From NCBI GenBank assembly GCA_037576215.1, contig JBANDB010000003.1, forward strand, positions 3,658,001-3,722,000: a stretch of 64,000 bases of DNA, read 5' to 3'. The notes under the pieces were generated by a model. The model was not told the origin of the DNA and ran no database searches. It saw only the letters and a program-made list of their open reading frames with translations. The stretch is from Armillaria gallica. Lineage: Eukaryota; Basidiomycota; Agaricomycetes; Agaricales; Physalacriaceae. Shown piece by piece: positions 33,139-46,100 of the stretch (position 1 is the stretch's first letter; the number at the start of each line of letters is the position of its first letter). The translations under genes were made by a program, and so were the position numbers.

Positions 33139-34094
33139 ATGTCATCTTCGTCCCCAGTAGACATTCTCATTCTCGGTGCGGGTTGGACGGCGACATTCCT
33201 CATACCACTTTGCGTAGAGAAGAACGTCAAGTGGGCTGCGACGACACGTTCAGGATCCACTGACCCTTATACCACTATCCCATTCAACTTTGACCAAGAC
33301 GACGAAAGCGAAGAGAAACTAGACAAGCAATGCAAGGCATTGCCGGATGCGAAGACAGTGCTGGTGACATTCCCAATAACCACCAAGGGTGCCGTGAGAA
33401 GGTTGGTGCAGGGATATAGGAAGGCAAGGAAGGACGGAAGGGGCGGGCAAGAATTGTGGGTTCAGCTGGGGACTACGAGCATTTGGGATAACCCAGTGCG
33501 TTTGATTCTTCCTTCATGTTCATCTCTGAGCGTCCATCCAGCCAAATGCCGCCAAACCCACGTCGACCAACTGGTACGACCGCCATTCGACGTTCATACA
33601 GACTCCACGTGTCGTTTTGGAAGAGGAATTACTGGCTCTGCCTGAGACAAAGAGCAGCGTTCTCTGTCTTTCGGGCCTGTGGGGTGGAACGAGGGATCCA
33701 AAGAACTATGTCGGACGAGTTGCGTCCACGAAAGAGGCCTTGAAAGCGAAGGTACGTCTGTTGGTCATTCGTTCGAATTTCCCCATCATCGCGGCAACTC
33801 CAGGACGGCCTCCATCTCATCCACGGCCAAGACGTCGCACGGGCGATCCTTGCGGTGCATCTGAACCCTTCCAAAACCGTTCGTCAGCGGTGGCTGCTGT
33901 CAGACGGGAGAGTCTATGATTGGTGGGACATTGCCTCAGCATGGTCAGAGGAAAAGGCGCAGTGGGTTCGTGAACTGATGCGTGATGAATCTGTCCGGGC
34001 ACTTCCGAGAGACATTAGCACGCTGGGTCGTGCGTTAGATTCGAGGGACTTTTGGGACACCTTTGAGCTGGTACCCATCAAAGCAAGAGTATAA
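33139..34094 (+). CDS. NAD(P)-binding Rossmann-fold protein (YeeZ-like reductase/epimerase family)
   Basis: 285 aa in three exons: 33139-33495, 33542-33751 and 33804-34094. The N-terminus carries the dinucleotide loop VDILILGAGWTATFL, and KWAATTRSG follows the second strand. Further conserved pieces are NWYDRHSTF, VLCLSGLWGGTRDPKNYVGR and DGLHLIHGQDVARAILAVHL, matching the late part of atypical short-chain dehydrogenases. No YxxxK dyad is obvious, so it may be a binding or atypical redox protein. Upstream in-frame ATG at 33100 rejected because the Rossmann strand should lie near the start. Confidence 0.8.
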
Positions 34095-34433
34095 TCAGGT
34101 ATCGATGAAGGTACAAGGACAGATCTATAGAATGAAATAAAATGTGTAATGTATACGTATACGTAAAACTTCTGAGCGGACCTTACGTTCTGCAAGACCA
34201 GGTTCTAGTGAGAACACCTGGGCCAAAGCCCAAGTATGTTTAGCTTGCAGCAAAGTAGGGCATACGGTTGTTCGGAGAGACGGTTCGAACGCGTCCCGTC
34301 ACGCGTGACAGTTGCCTCTTGCGTTGATCATGCGATCGTGAGAAATTTGATTTTAAACTCCGCTCGACGTGCTCTCGTTCGAACACTCACAACCGTCGGG
34401 GGGCGGGCGATGCTCAGTACGCTAACAAACACA
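34095..34433. other. Intergenic spacer
   Basis: 339 bp holding the 3' end of the preceding gene and the promoter of the kinetochore gene; no motif recognised. An in-frame ATG at 34410 (MLSTLTNT) could extend that protein by eight residues. Confidence 0.45.
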
Positions 34434-36127
34434 ATGTCATCATCACAGACCAATGCTAAACGGAAGGGCGACTTCTCTGATAATCCACTGGCGAAGAAGG
34501 CGAAGAAGGATGCGGTGTGTTGGTTTCCCATACCGTTTGTACTATGTCAACTGATATTTCGTGTTTAGGGGAATAAACGGAAACGTGCGCTCGTTTCATT
34601 TGGCGCATCGGAATATTTTACTTATCAAAAATCTAGTATTGAATGGAGAGGAGCAACCCGGTGGCCTCATTATCGTCCGTGCACAATCGCAAGCTGGACA
34701 CTCGAATTCGCAACCACCTCCTTCTCAGTCCCAGCCGCCAACAAAGAAACTACGCGCAGATTCCCAGCAACCTACTAACAAAGCTAAACCAAAGGCCGCG
34801 AAACCCTCCAGTTCGAAACCTACGCGTCCTACGACACCGCCTCCCTCAACCAACCGTTCACGGGACATACTTTCATCGCCAGGAGATCCCGTTGCGATGG
34901 CGTCTGACGTTCGCGCCATGGAGGACGAGAATTCCCATCTGCGTAAGAGCTCGAAGGCACCTCAGAGTAAGGGGAAGGGAAAGGGAAAGGCTGTTGACCG
35001 AACAGAGCCACTAGCTGCTTTGGAGACGGACAGTCCGATGATTGAACGAAATAAGGCAATGCGCGGGGGTGCCATGGCTGCCATTAACCAGTATCAGGGG
35101 AACGACGACGACAATAGCCGGACTCCCAATCGACGTAGCTCCATGGGTGGCCGGGGGAAGCGAGTCAGCGCGAGTTTTGAGTCCACGGGGATTAGCCAGC
35201 CGCATCCGAGTGTCCATGAAAGGACATTTTTCAAACATATTGACGTGGACTTACCGGATGCAGAGAGGATGAGGGTGCTGCTTGTATGGTGTTCCTTGAG
35301 GGCAGCAGGCAACGAGGAAGGGCTCGATCCAGGAGCGGCACGGGGGATGAAGGCGGCGAAAGAAGAGATAATAAGATCACTGGCGGCGAGGCAAGTCGAT
35401 GTCAGGACGTCGTCTTCTGGCGCTTCAGGAAGTGGGAATGGGGCGGCGGCAGTGGCATTGCGGGAGAATGAGCAGAACATGAGCAATCGGCGGTTTGAGG
35501 TGACATATTCTGAACAGATCCGAAAGTGAGCCTCCACATTTACTACCCTTTCCTTTGTATTAATGACTCGTTGACAGGGCGGAGGAAGAAGACGAATCAT
35601 GGAAAAAGGCCAGGAGTTTCTACGATGCGTTCATTAGTTCCAAGTCCAGGGGAAAGCAGAAAGAGGAGACTGGCTCCAACCATCCCAGTTTCGCACTTGC
35701 GCAACATATACTCAACGGCACCGACAGGCCAGAGATACAGACGCTTCTCCAGGACGTCGAATTTAAGGTGGACATGTTGAACACATATCAGAACGCCGCT
35801 CGTGCGACTGCATCGGTAGCCGAGCGTGCACTTGATGAGCGTTTTTCCCATCTTTCCACCGGCCTCGCACAAAGATCCAACTCGAATCCCCCAGGGCTAT
35901 TGGGTGCTCCGACACGAGAACCGCCACCGCAAGACCTGTTTAGGGCATTGTGGACTGTAGACCGTGAGCGCCCACCTGCGATGGTTGGTGATGCAGCAAG
36001 AAGAGCGGTCAGGGAGGTGCAGAGGGTTGAGGAGAGAGGCGGTGGTGTTAGTGAGCGACGGCTGACCGGTGTCCCGCCGCCTACGCCACGAACGCCAAAG
36101 AGGGGGAGTACACCGGGGAGGACATGA
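34434..36127 (+). CDS. dsn1: Kinetochore protein Dsn1/Mis13 (Mis12/MIND complex)
   Basis: Subunit of the MIND complex that links the inner kinetochore to the Ndc80 complex. 511 aa in four exons: 34434-34514, 34569-34584 (16-nt microexon), 34637-35525 and 35578-36127. The first 150 residues are low-complexity and basic (KSKGKGKGKAV type). The diagnostic block is GRGKRVSASFESTGI with HPSVHERTFFKHIDVDLPDA and ERMRVLLVWCSLRA, the Mis12-Mtw1 component signature. The C-terminal half is helical/coiled (QTLLQDVEFKVDMLNTYQNA). The end PTPRTPKRG is rich in possible CDK sites. Nuclear. Confidence 0.88.
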
Positions 36128-36268
36128 GCTACTATCTAATTTGATCCATTTTTATTGTTGCTTTTCTTACTTCAATTTGTACTTTCGATATCGATCTGTT
36201 GACAATGACATGGCGAGGCAGTGACGTCGTGATGGGTAAACAAGCGTCCACAACTCTTGCTGCCTACC

Positions 36269-37422
36269 ATGATCTGTTCGCGTACCGTATTTCGATGCTT
36301 CAAGACTCTGGAGCGATTGGGAGATCGTGTTACCGGCGCAGCTGGCCCGTTTTTTGTGGCATTAGCTATAATATTGATGAGCATTGGAACCGTGGCCTTC
36401 TGTGCGTGGCTTTCTCGTTCGTTTACCTGTCCTGATGCCGGCGCAGTCGACGTAATATCGCCTAGCCTCCCTTTCCCTCTTCTTGCGATACCTCTGTGTG
36501 TCCTTGTGACGGTCAACATGTGGACGCACTACTGGTGGGCGTGTACGGTCCCACCTGGCTTCATCGATGGTGATGTATCCCCAATACGAGGACTCTGGGC
36601 GGCCCAAAAGAAACGCGTAGGCGTCAGTGCAAGGACGACGAGGGCCGTGCAGACAAAATGCAGCAAATGTTCCATGATGAGGCCAGAACGCGCCCATCAT
36701 TGTCGTATATGCAACAGATGTGTACTAAAGTACGATCATCATTGTCCTGTGCGCTCCATGTGTCCTTTCTGCTACTCTATTATGCTAATCAGACAGTAGT
36801 GTTTGTTCCTCATTGCATTCATCCGTTTCACTGGTGCTGATGTCGCTTAGGGATCAACCAATGCGTAGGCCTCCATAACGAGCGCCATTTCGTCATGTTC
36901 ATGGCTTACCTCGTTATCGCCACGCTTGCTTTCGTTCTGTCGGGATACCCACAGCTCCTTGTTGCGCTTGGTGTGATGGGCATGCACGTTTCCTGGCCAT
37001 ACAGAGTGTCGTTGACATTTTATCTCCTCATCTACATCCTCTCTGCCGTGCTCTGCTTGGCAGTGGGTGTGATGTGCGCGTGGCACTTGGCTGCTATATC
37101 CGCTGCCGAGACGTCTGTTGAGTCGCAAGATCATGGCGTGTACAAACGCGTTGCGCGGAACCGGGGAGAGGAATTCGTTAATAGTTATGATTTAGGGTGA
37201 GTTTGATCATGCTCAGTCCAGCCTGTTTCTTACTTGTTGGTTAGCCGACGGAAAAACCTCAAGCTCTTCTTTAATCTCGAGGAGTATCCCATATATACGC
37301 TCATTATTCCTCTGAGGCTCCAACCGTATACTGACGGTCGTTCGTGGGCACGAAAGGATGGGTACGAAGAGCATGGTGGGGTCAGAAGAGGGGAAGAGTT
37401 GACGGATGATGATGATGAGTAA
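36269..37422 (+). CDS. DHHC palmitoyltransferase (S-acyltransferase)
   Basis: Four-pass membrane enzyme that palmitoylates cysteines. Exons 36269-36748, 36800 (one nucleotide, T), 36851-37196 and 37245-37422 give 334 aa. The Cys-rich domain reads [20 protein letters not shown] then [12 protein letters not shown] (DHHC at 156-159), and after the intron [17 protein letters not shown]. The invariant Trp after DHHCP needs TGG; the only way to keep frame and GT-AG rules is a 1-nt exon T at 36800 between introns of 51 and 50 nt, each with a CTRAY branch site. The C-terminal YTDGRSW is typical. The short form and [13 protein letters not shown] tail fit a Pfa3/Pfa4-type or ZDHHC16-like enzyme; exact orthology is unclear. 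Confidence 0.88.
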
Positions 37423-38258
37423 ATTTTAGGTTGGTCTTTTACGAGGTCTTCCTTGAAGTTTTGGAACTGAAGTCTTCACGAATTAGCGGCATGATATTGC
37501 TTTATTGAAATTGGACAATGCATTTGGGTAATTTATTCGCAACTGGAGAACCTTGATCCGTCATATATCATAGACGAAAGGATGATGGACATGAGGTAAA
37601 TACTTTTGAAGTAGCAAGCAGTAAGCTTCCATCAATCCTACTGCCCGCTAACATTATGGATTTGGATCTGGTCGACGTGTTTCACTTGACGTCACGAAGT
37701 AGCAATTGGATAGGAAATGCAAAATGTGGAGACGCCTAAGCTGATGCTCGGATGAGTTGCTGTTACTTATCCTGTTTTCCCTGTGCGCTTGTCGAGGTCA
37801 TAGATTGCATGTGATCTCCCATCTTACCCCTCCCCGCATCACTCTGGGAATACATTGAAAGCATACTGAGTAGGTTTCGATGACAGGGCAACTCTTGTGT
37901 GGTAGATTCAGGCTGGGAATCAGATTTTAGAGTGGACCATGACAATGCCCTTGGGCCGGAAAAAGGAGGGGAGAAGAAATTATACTGGGAAGCAATGAAG
38001 GGCGTCTATGATTCAACTAAATTACTTTGAAGAGAGTGCCCGGTCTTATCTCGGATTCTGGGTGATCTAATCTTCAGCTTGATTTGGCAATTGTGCCGCT
38101 TTGTCAGACGCTAGAATTGGCTTGCGTCAGTCAGAAAGTTCTCTCTTATCCTTCTTTCTCTCTTTTCCTCCGCTGCTCAGATCTATCCATCTCCCGGGCT
38201 TACGACAGTTTCCAGCTCACGGCTCAGCTGAGGGAGGAGCTTACAATTGTGGTTGTCC
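37423..38258. other. Intergenic region upstream of Lon
   Basis: 836 bp without a supported gene. The small minus-strand frame at 37763-37945 has no recognisable domain. The 3' end of the palmitoyltransferase gene and the Lon promoter must lie here. Confidence 0.5.
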
Positions 38259-41200
38259 ATGAGCTGGATTGGAAAAGGCATTCGGCCGGGTGCGCCCTTG
38301 TCTTTCCGACAACAATGTCCTCGACGCGCTTTGTCATACTTCAATGTCGTGTACAGGCCGTCGTCACTCGTCCATGACCGCATACTGGAGCGACTGGACC
38401 ACCGTTTCTTCTCCTCGTCTGTTCCGACGTTCATTCACCGGACGCCATCCCTCAATAATCCTCGCTGGATCAACTCCAAACACAGACCAACGGACGTTCC
38501 ATCCGAGGGAGACGAGAAAGCGATAGAGGATGCAGAGGAACTCTCGGATGACCAGGTGCGGCTGCGTTCCGAGGATGACGAGAATCCTTCCGAAGGGTCA
38601 TCTTCCGAATCCTCTCCACCCGCTTCTTCGTCTTCTGACGGTCATGACTCTGGAGATTCAAGTCAACCTCCCTCATCGTCACGTCCTTCGTCGCCAGCAG
38701 CAATCGCGAAGCAATCTGTTCCCGAAATCTATCCCCAGGTCCTGGCTCTCCCCATCGTTCGTCGCCCGCTTTTCCCCGGTTTCTACAAGGCCGTCGTCGT
38801 TCGTAACCCCGAAGTAGTTGCAGCTATAAAAGAGATGATGAAGCGGGGACAGCCGTATCTTGGTGCGTTTCTCCTGAAGGACGAGAACATCGACAGTGAT
38901 GTCATTACGGACATCAATACTGTGCATCCTGTCGGTGTGTTCGCTCAGATAACCAGCGTGTTCAGTGCTGGGGGACAGGATGACAAGGAAGAAGGTCTGA
39001 CAGCCGTACTTTACCCTCATCGGAGGATAAAGATCACATCCCTCGTCAAGGCTGGTGGCGTTGCGACCGTCGAGCCGGTTGGAGAGGAAGACGTTCAAAC
39101 TGTGACTCCCCCGGCTACCCCAACCTCGGAAACAGCTCCTCAGACCCTTCATGGTGTGTATGCGCTCGTTCTGATTCCTTAGTGCTGGTCTCATGATGTG
39201 GCAGGACCGTTACAAACCTCTTTCTTGCACAACCATGCCATATCCATCGTCGAGGTCGAAAATCTTGTCACTCAGCCGTACAACAAAGACAATCAGTACA
39301 TACGCGCTTTCATGTCTGAAATCGTTTCGGTCTTCAAGGATATCGCCCAGTTGAACCCCCTCTTCCGTGATCAGATCACCAACTTTTCGATTAACCAGAT
39401 CGCATCCAATGTTTTCGATGAACCCGACAAGCTGGCAGACTTTGCTGCTGCAGTGTCAACGGGGGAAGTTGGCGAACTACAAGATGTCCTGGAGAGCTTG
39501 GTCGTCGAAGATCGCTTACGAAAAGCTCTACTGGTGTTGAAGAAGGAACTTATCAATGCCCAGCTTCAGAGCAAGCTCTCTCGGGATGTTGACAGCAAGA
39601 TTGCGAAGCGTCAAAGAGAGTACTACCTGATGGAACAGCTCAAGGGTATCAAGAAGGAGCTGGGCATGGAGTCAGACGGGAAGGACAAGCTTATTGAGAA
39701 GTTCAAAGAGCGAGCTGCATCTTTGAAAATGCCGGAGATTGTTAGAAAAGTATTTGACGAGGAGATCAATAAGCTTGCTGGCTTGGAACCAGCTGCCTCT
39801 GAGGCAAATGTGACCAGGAACTACTTGGAGTGGCTAACTCAAGTGCGCCATTTCTGCACTTACAATCTGTATCGTCGTTCTGAACCATTTCTTTAGATTC
39901 CATGGGGTCAGCACTCACCAGAGAACTATTCCATCTCGCACGCGCAAATTGTTCTAGATGAAGATCACTATGGCCTTAAGGACGTTAAAGATCGAATTTT
40001 GGAATTCCTTGCTGTTGGAAAGTTACGCGGCACAGTTGAAGGAAAGATCATCTGTCTCGTTGGACCTCCCGGTGTAGGAAAAACATCGATTGGAAAATCG
40101 ATATCGCGCGCGCTCAACAGGCAATTCTTCCGGTTCTCAGTTGGTGGCTTGACCGACGTTGCCGAGATTAAAGGACATCGTCGAACATATGTTGGGTATG
40201 TTTGTATTCCTTTTCTACCATTCGTTGACCTGATCTGGGTATTTTTCAGGGCACTCCCGGGAAAAATCATTCAGGCGCTCAAGCGTGTTGGAACAGAGAA
40301 CCCTCTTGTTCTCATTGATGAAGTTGACAAGATTGGCCGGGGTATCAACGGTGATCCTGCTAGTGCACTTCTGGAGATGTTGGATCCGGAACAAAACAAC
40401 AGCTTCTTAGACCACTAGTACGCAATTTACCTGTTGTTCTTTTGTTTTGCTAATGACCTCGCGAAGTATGGATGTCCCTGTTGACCTGTCGCGCGTCCTT
40501 TTCGTTTGCACAGGTAGGAGAATACCTTCTTTTTCAGTCGTCTTCGCTTAAAATGCTTGTTAGCCAATAACCTTGATACTATCCCGGCGCCTCTTCTTGA
40601 CCGTATGGAGGTCCTTGAAGTTAGCGGCTATGTTTCGGAGGAGAAAGCAGTCATTGCGGACAAATATCTTGGTCCTCAGGCCAGAGAGGCTTCTGGTCTC
40701 AAGAACGCCGACGTTCTCCTGGACCCTTCTGCTATCGACGTACTTATCAAGTACTACTGCCGGGAAAGCGGTGTTCGGAATTTAAAGAAGCATATTGAGA
40801 AGGTCAGTTATATGTCTGAGTCTCTACCGAGTTTACACTATCTTATGCTGGACCTTAGATATATCGGAAAGCAGCTTTGACGCTTGTTCAGGATCTTGGA
40901 GAAGAGGCCCTACCGGAGCCGCCTTTGGTCACATCCGCGTCTTCGTCGGCCGCAGAGTCCACTACCACTGTTGAGTCTCAAGAGCCTCCTAGTAACGAGC
41001 CATCAGTCGGTCCGGATCCCCCGGGGGAAAGGATGACAGTGACGACTCAGCAGCGCAAACCTATGTCCATACCTGACACAGTCCACGTCAGGATAACCCC
41101 GGAAACCCTCAAAGACTATGTTGGCCCGCCGATATATCAAAAGGATAGGATGTATGTGCATCCCCCTCCTCCTGGTGTAAGTACTGGTCTTGGATACCTC

Positions 41201-41869
41201 GGTAATGGATCTGGCGCAGTAATGCCTATTGAAGCTATGGTTAGTCACCTTCATACATGTCTGATGACTGTCGTCTAAATTGAGCACAGAGTATGCCTGG
41301 GAAAGGAAATCTCCAGCTCACCGGCAAACTTGGCGAGGTTATCCGGGAGAGTGCACAGATTGGGCTCAGCTGGGTCAAAGGTCATGCATTCGAGCTCGGG
41401 ATAACGCCAGACGCAGAGACGCAGTTCCTGACGGATCGAGATATCCATGTCCACATGCCTGAGGGCAGCATCGGGAAGGAAGGGCCTAGTGCAGGGACTG
41501 CAATTCTGTCAGCATTCGTATCGCTGTTTACCAAAACAAAAATAAATCCGGATATCGGTAGGCTTTCTTTACCACCTTCATCCTACCGAAGCTGACAAGT
41601 ATATAGCAATGACAGGGGAGATATCCCTTGTCGGACAGGTTCTTCCAGTCGGGGGCCTCAAGGAGAAGATTTTAGCCGCTCACCGAGCTGGTATCAAGAC
41701 TATCATCGCACCCGCAGCTAATAGAGCAGATATCGAGGAAAACGTCCCTGAGAGTGTCAAGGTTGGCATCAAGTTTGTATATGTCGAGGACGTGAGAGAA
41801 GTTCTGCAGGAGGTGTTTGGGGGAGAAGAGATTGCGCAGCGGTGGAAGGAAACATTGGCAATATCATAA
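38259..41869 (+). CDS. pim1: Mitochondrial Lon protease (Pim1)
   Basis: ATP-dependent serine protease of the mitochondrial matrix, degrading misfolded and oxidised proteins. 1065 aa in nine exons: 38259-39153, 39205-39842, 39897-40195, 40250-40417, 40467-40513, 40564-40802, 40859-41239, 41290-41557, 41607-41869. Presequence-like N-terminus, Arg-rich, ending near RFFSSS; then an acidic Ser-rich linker, the LAN domain ([20 protein letters not shown]), Walker [10 protein letters not shown], Walker [11 protein letters not shown], and the protease domain with catalytic Ser956 in GPSAG and Lys999 in GGLKEKIL. A Ser/Pro-rich insert ([14 protein letters not shown]...) within the region before the protease domain is usual for fungal mitochondrial Lon. 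Convergent with the GST gene. Confidence 0.97.
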
Positions 41870-42243
41870 TCGCACCATTCTTACTACCTGCGTATTTTAT
41901 ATACTTACTACTTATATAGACAGACGGTTGGTGTGTTTTGGCTTCGGCTTTGTTTTGTACGCGCATCACAGAAACTGTATTTTACTATCCCTTCTCAATG
42001 CTCCTTTGCTTGCTTCTGGCATCAATGGTTTCGGTTGATGAACATGTCTATGTAGGCGGCCGAACACAAGTCGCCCCTCGTAGCCCTTTGTTCTGGTTCT
42101 GGATTACACAGACGCGTCATGGAAAGTTCCTTACGATGATATTATCTTCGGAGTCCGGTATCTTAGAATTCATTTGTCACCATGGGCTCATCTATGTCCC
42201 TCTTACATGTGAACGGAGTCAGCAGACAGAACGTCCATCTTCT

Positions 42244-43118
42244 CTAGAAAGATGTCACGCTGTTTACACCATCCTTCACGGCCGCCCAAGATGGCCTCGA
42301 TGTGATATCTTTCCACCATCTATCAAGAAAAATTGAGTGAGTAACGAGTAGAACATAAGGAGATGTGATTCGAACCTGGCCACATTGGGTTTGCTCTCCA
42401 TGATATCGCTACCACCGACGGCGAGAAGAACACCCCAAGGGATGTGGAAGAGATCAGCAAGGGTGACGTCCTTTCAAAAAAAAAAACCATTAATTCTGTG
42501 CGCCCAGAGGGTCTCGTTGTAATTGACTTACGTCTCCGGCGAGGTATTTCTGCTTGGCAAGGATAACATCGTAGGCGTCTAATTTGGCGGACAGAGAGGT
42601 GAGAGCGGCTTCGACGGTTACCTCATTTGCTTGAATTCCCTTTCGCCTGTCGAGACAATGAAGAGGGCTGTCCTGTATGATGATTTAATAGCACTTACGG
42701 CTTGATAATCTTTTCCATCCCAACGGCAGTGGCGTAAGGATCGAAGGAACTCTGCTCAACGGAGGCAGCTTGTTCGAAGAGTGCGATCTTCTTCAAGTCA
42801 TTGGTAGGGATGAGCTTCGTGCCTTGGGATTCATACTTGAGTGCGATGTATCGGCTTATTGCCCTGCTCTCGTAGAGAATGAAGCCGTCGTCATCCTAGA
42901 ATCAGGTCACTAAAGATACTACAGTGTAAGAGTAACGGAACTCTTACTATGTATGGGACGACGCCAAAGGGCTGCTTTTCCAAGTAGGAAGGCGTCTTGT
43001 GCTCCCCGGCAGCGAGATTAATAGAGTAAATTTCGAAAGGAACCTTTTTCTCGTGGAGAGCTGTGGCGACACGCTTGGTGCAAGTGGAAAAAGGCGACCC
43101 GTAGAGCTTTAAGACCAT
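42244..43118 (-). CDS. Glutathione S-transferase, phi-like
   Basis: Cytosolic glutathione conjugation enzyme, 217 aa in five exons: 43118-42948, 42895-42699, 42646-42532, 42470-42376 and 42319-42244. The thioredoxin-fold N-domain begins MVLKLYGSPFSTCTKRVATA; the Ser in the SPFST motif is the likely catalytic residue. Glutathione-site residues follow in FGVVPYI and DDDGFILYESRAISRYI. The helical C-domain carries LAGDDVTLADLFHIP, the usual N-capping box. Phi-class assignment rests on this N-terminal motif. Intron 3 contains a poly-T tract (poly-A on the plus strand near 42475). Confidence 0.93.
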
Positions 43119-46100
43119 GGTAGTCCTTTAGCGCTTAGCTTTGAGTATGGTGGTTAGGAGAAAAATCGAGAAGCTCAGAAGCCTGGTACGGTCCAATTTA
43201 TCCGGAATGCCTTGGGAATGCCGATGCTTTCCGGGACTTTGCTTATTGATGGTATTCTAATAGTTGCTGACTTCGCATTTCTGCGTAGAAATCACGCCGA
43301 ACACGAAGAACATACGGTGTACATTCAGAGTTACACTTGCGCTAGATAGCTTTCCCTCAATCACCTGACCCCGTTTCGGCCGAATCTGACCCACCATACG
43401 GTTTCCTGAGGCTCTCACAACTTCACATCCTTCCCCGTTAGACATGTAACCGATCGTCTTGAACGGGAGACTTCCCCATCTTCAACGAAGGCACCAGCGC
43501 GCTACTTTTTGTGGGTATTGGTCGTGTTTTTTCTTGCTGCGAGAGGTCTACTTACCAAAATCCTCTGACTAAGGCCAGTTTGATGGCATCATCTTGCTGA
43601 GGCTCAAGCTGCTGCTCTGCCCGTATAAGCGTCGGCGACACAATGCTACGTCAGCTGTCTGGCAACTTTGATACTTATCAAACATGATGATCCCTGCTCT
43701 ACGTGTCGCTTGTTACTGGCCGCTGAAAAGTGCATCAGACAACGACCTGTCAAAATATCGTTCTGTCTAGGTGCCCAAAAAAATCAACGACTCTCCTCCG
43801 ATTGTCGCCTTGTCACCCCACGCAAGGAATCAGGATTTTGATTGCTTGATTTAGGACTCGGGGTTTGGATTAGACGCGCAGCAGACAGCTCTAACTTCTG
43901 GCAGAGAAGTCATCGCGCTTGGATGGAACTCAAAGCCGTGGCGTTCAGGATGCGGTGAGCAGTTGGCAAGGGTCTACTGTAACACGAATGGACCCCATAT
44001 TCTAGGATCTCTTAGGAAGATGACGTTTAATTCAACTAGTCGACTCATAATGTGCTGATGGTACTACATTTATGGACTGACCGAATTGGATAAACAGTGT
44101 TCCATTTCTATCCGCTATCCGTTGGATAGTGTAGTACTATAAAAATACCGACGTTGACGACTACAGCAAGATTACACAGAAAAAGGACTTGTCTAAATTA
44201 GACTCCGCATATCTCGCGTCAATATCGTTGTACTCTAGACTCAGACTACGACCTGCCGAGCTAAGCGACATTCTATTAGTTCAGAAACATGTGTTATCAC
44301 GACTCGTTTGCTTCAAAGGTACCTACAGCTTACCGTGCTATTGGTACGGTTCTCAGCAGCGGCCGCTAAGAAACAGAGAATATTTCCATGCTAATCAATT
44401 GCTGCTCTGCCGAGTCTCTTGTTCCGCGGAGTTGGTGGAATTGTGGAGAGCTATATACGGTTAAATACGGAAAATACAGAAAATACGGCTAATGACACTA
44501 TAGAAACGGTGAAAATCGGGAGGTCACAACGCAAAGCGCACGGCGGGTTAGTACCGCCCCTCCGATGTAGTTGGTCGGACGTCCGCGGCTTTTACAACAT
44601 TCTTCTTCTTGTTCGCCAATCAAATATTTTTGCTTGGGGTACGCGTATATGATCGTCCAATGTTTTTTGATACTGATCCGGGCTTCCATTACTACGTCTC
44701 GCTTCTCTTTTTAGATTCTCGTCTTCTCCGATCGTCTTACTGCATCGCTTTGCAGTTCTCATCAAAACTTAAATCCGAATTTATTTTTGTTGATATCGCT
44801 GTGCCTTCTCTCCATTGTGCAGTAACACGTGCAATCAATATTAGCAGCGGTAGAAAATGACGTTTCGGCTGAACATGGCTGAAAATGGTCGAGGTGAGCG
44901 ACGGTTCGTTGTCTTTCAGTCGGAGTGTTTCCTTAGCCTGCGATTAGCAATCTTCAGATAGCTATTGAAAGCATCGAGCGTAGGTGCGCACAAATCCTGT
45001 GGTGCCACCACAAGTCGTGGCGGCGCCTCCATTCGCCGTTACCATCGCCTGATGATGAAGCGGTCGTGCCTCGATCGGCGGTGAAAGCTATTTCTCTTCC
45101 GGAAATTTAACGCATTGCTGCATCTGATTGATTACCACCTAATGCCTTGGGAGCCGTCCGAGTCTAGCGGGGTCGTCTATGAAACCACTGGATACCATTG
45201 CAAAATCACTAATTGGATTAACAGGGGATAACAAGAACCGGCGACCAAAGGTCGTCCTAATGCTTCAGTGTGCTACCTTAATTAACTACGCCATCTCAAA
45301 TGCATTGAGCTGCCCACCGATGCCCGACCTGTTCTCGAACAATGAATGTCAAGCCGCAGGGTGTGTGTGTGAGACGCCATATCAGTGGCAATGAGCACAG
45401 CTTTAAAATAAGCCCCGCAGCAATACTAAGCGGTGGTGGTCACCCCAATGAACGGAAGCAAATTTGAAAGAACTTGCGAGCTCACCCGCCCGTTCATATA
45501 CACCCCGCCGGTGGCTTGAAGGGCGCCACAGGCACGTCAATTGCCAAAACTAGTAGGTCCGAACATTTTTGACTTGTCAGCATTAACCTGCAAGTCAGGC
45601 GCTTTCAGCTCTATAGACAACTTATAGTGTAGTGGAAAGGAATATTTAAATTAGACAGAGTGTGTTATTTTCATAGGACAACTTTGTTCTGCCATCGTGC
45701 TCTATGAAACAGGAGGCACTAGACTAAGCAGAATTGTGATAGGTGACTTCTGTCAGAGATGTTAAATACAGCCGCATGCCTATCGCATGCGCACCCCCTC
45801 GTATCCCCAGCCTGCACATGATTCTGATATCTTTGGCTCCTCTCGGGCTCTCTCGGGGTTCCTAAGTGCAACTTACAACGAATAGTACCCTGGTTCTACT
45901 TACCTACACCAGAACATGGACATCCTCATTCAAAAGCTCGAATATCACTTCTTGTAAGTCCGGCTTCGGTCAATGAAAGCCTTGAAGCCCTGAAACAACT
46001 TTGGCTATGGAAAGCAGAAGTTACCAGGCCAACCAAATGGTATCAGAGTAAGTAGCATATGACAGACTATCGTAGGAAATTGGAGACCATGCATACTGCA

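Noticed and set aside
36749..36850. Frameshift pseudogene interpretation of the palmitoyltransferase
   Set aside because: Splitting the interval into two standard introns around one T restores the invariant Trp and the frame, with branch sites in both; the rest of the gene is intact.
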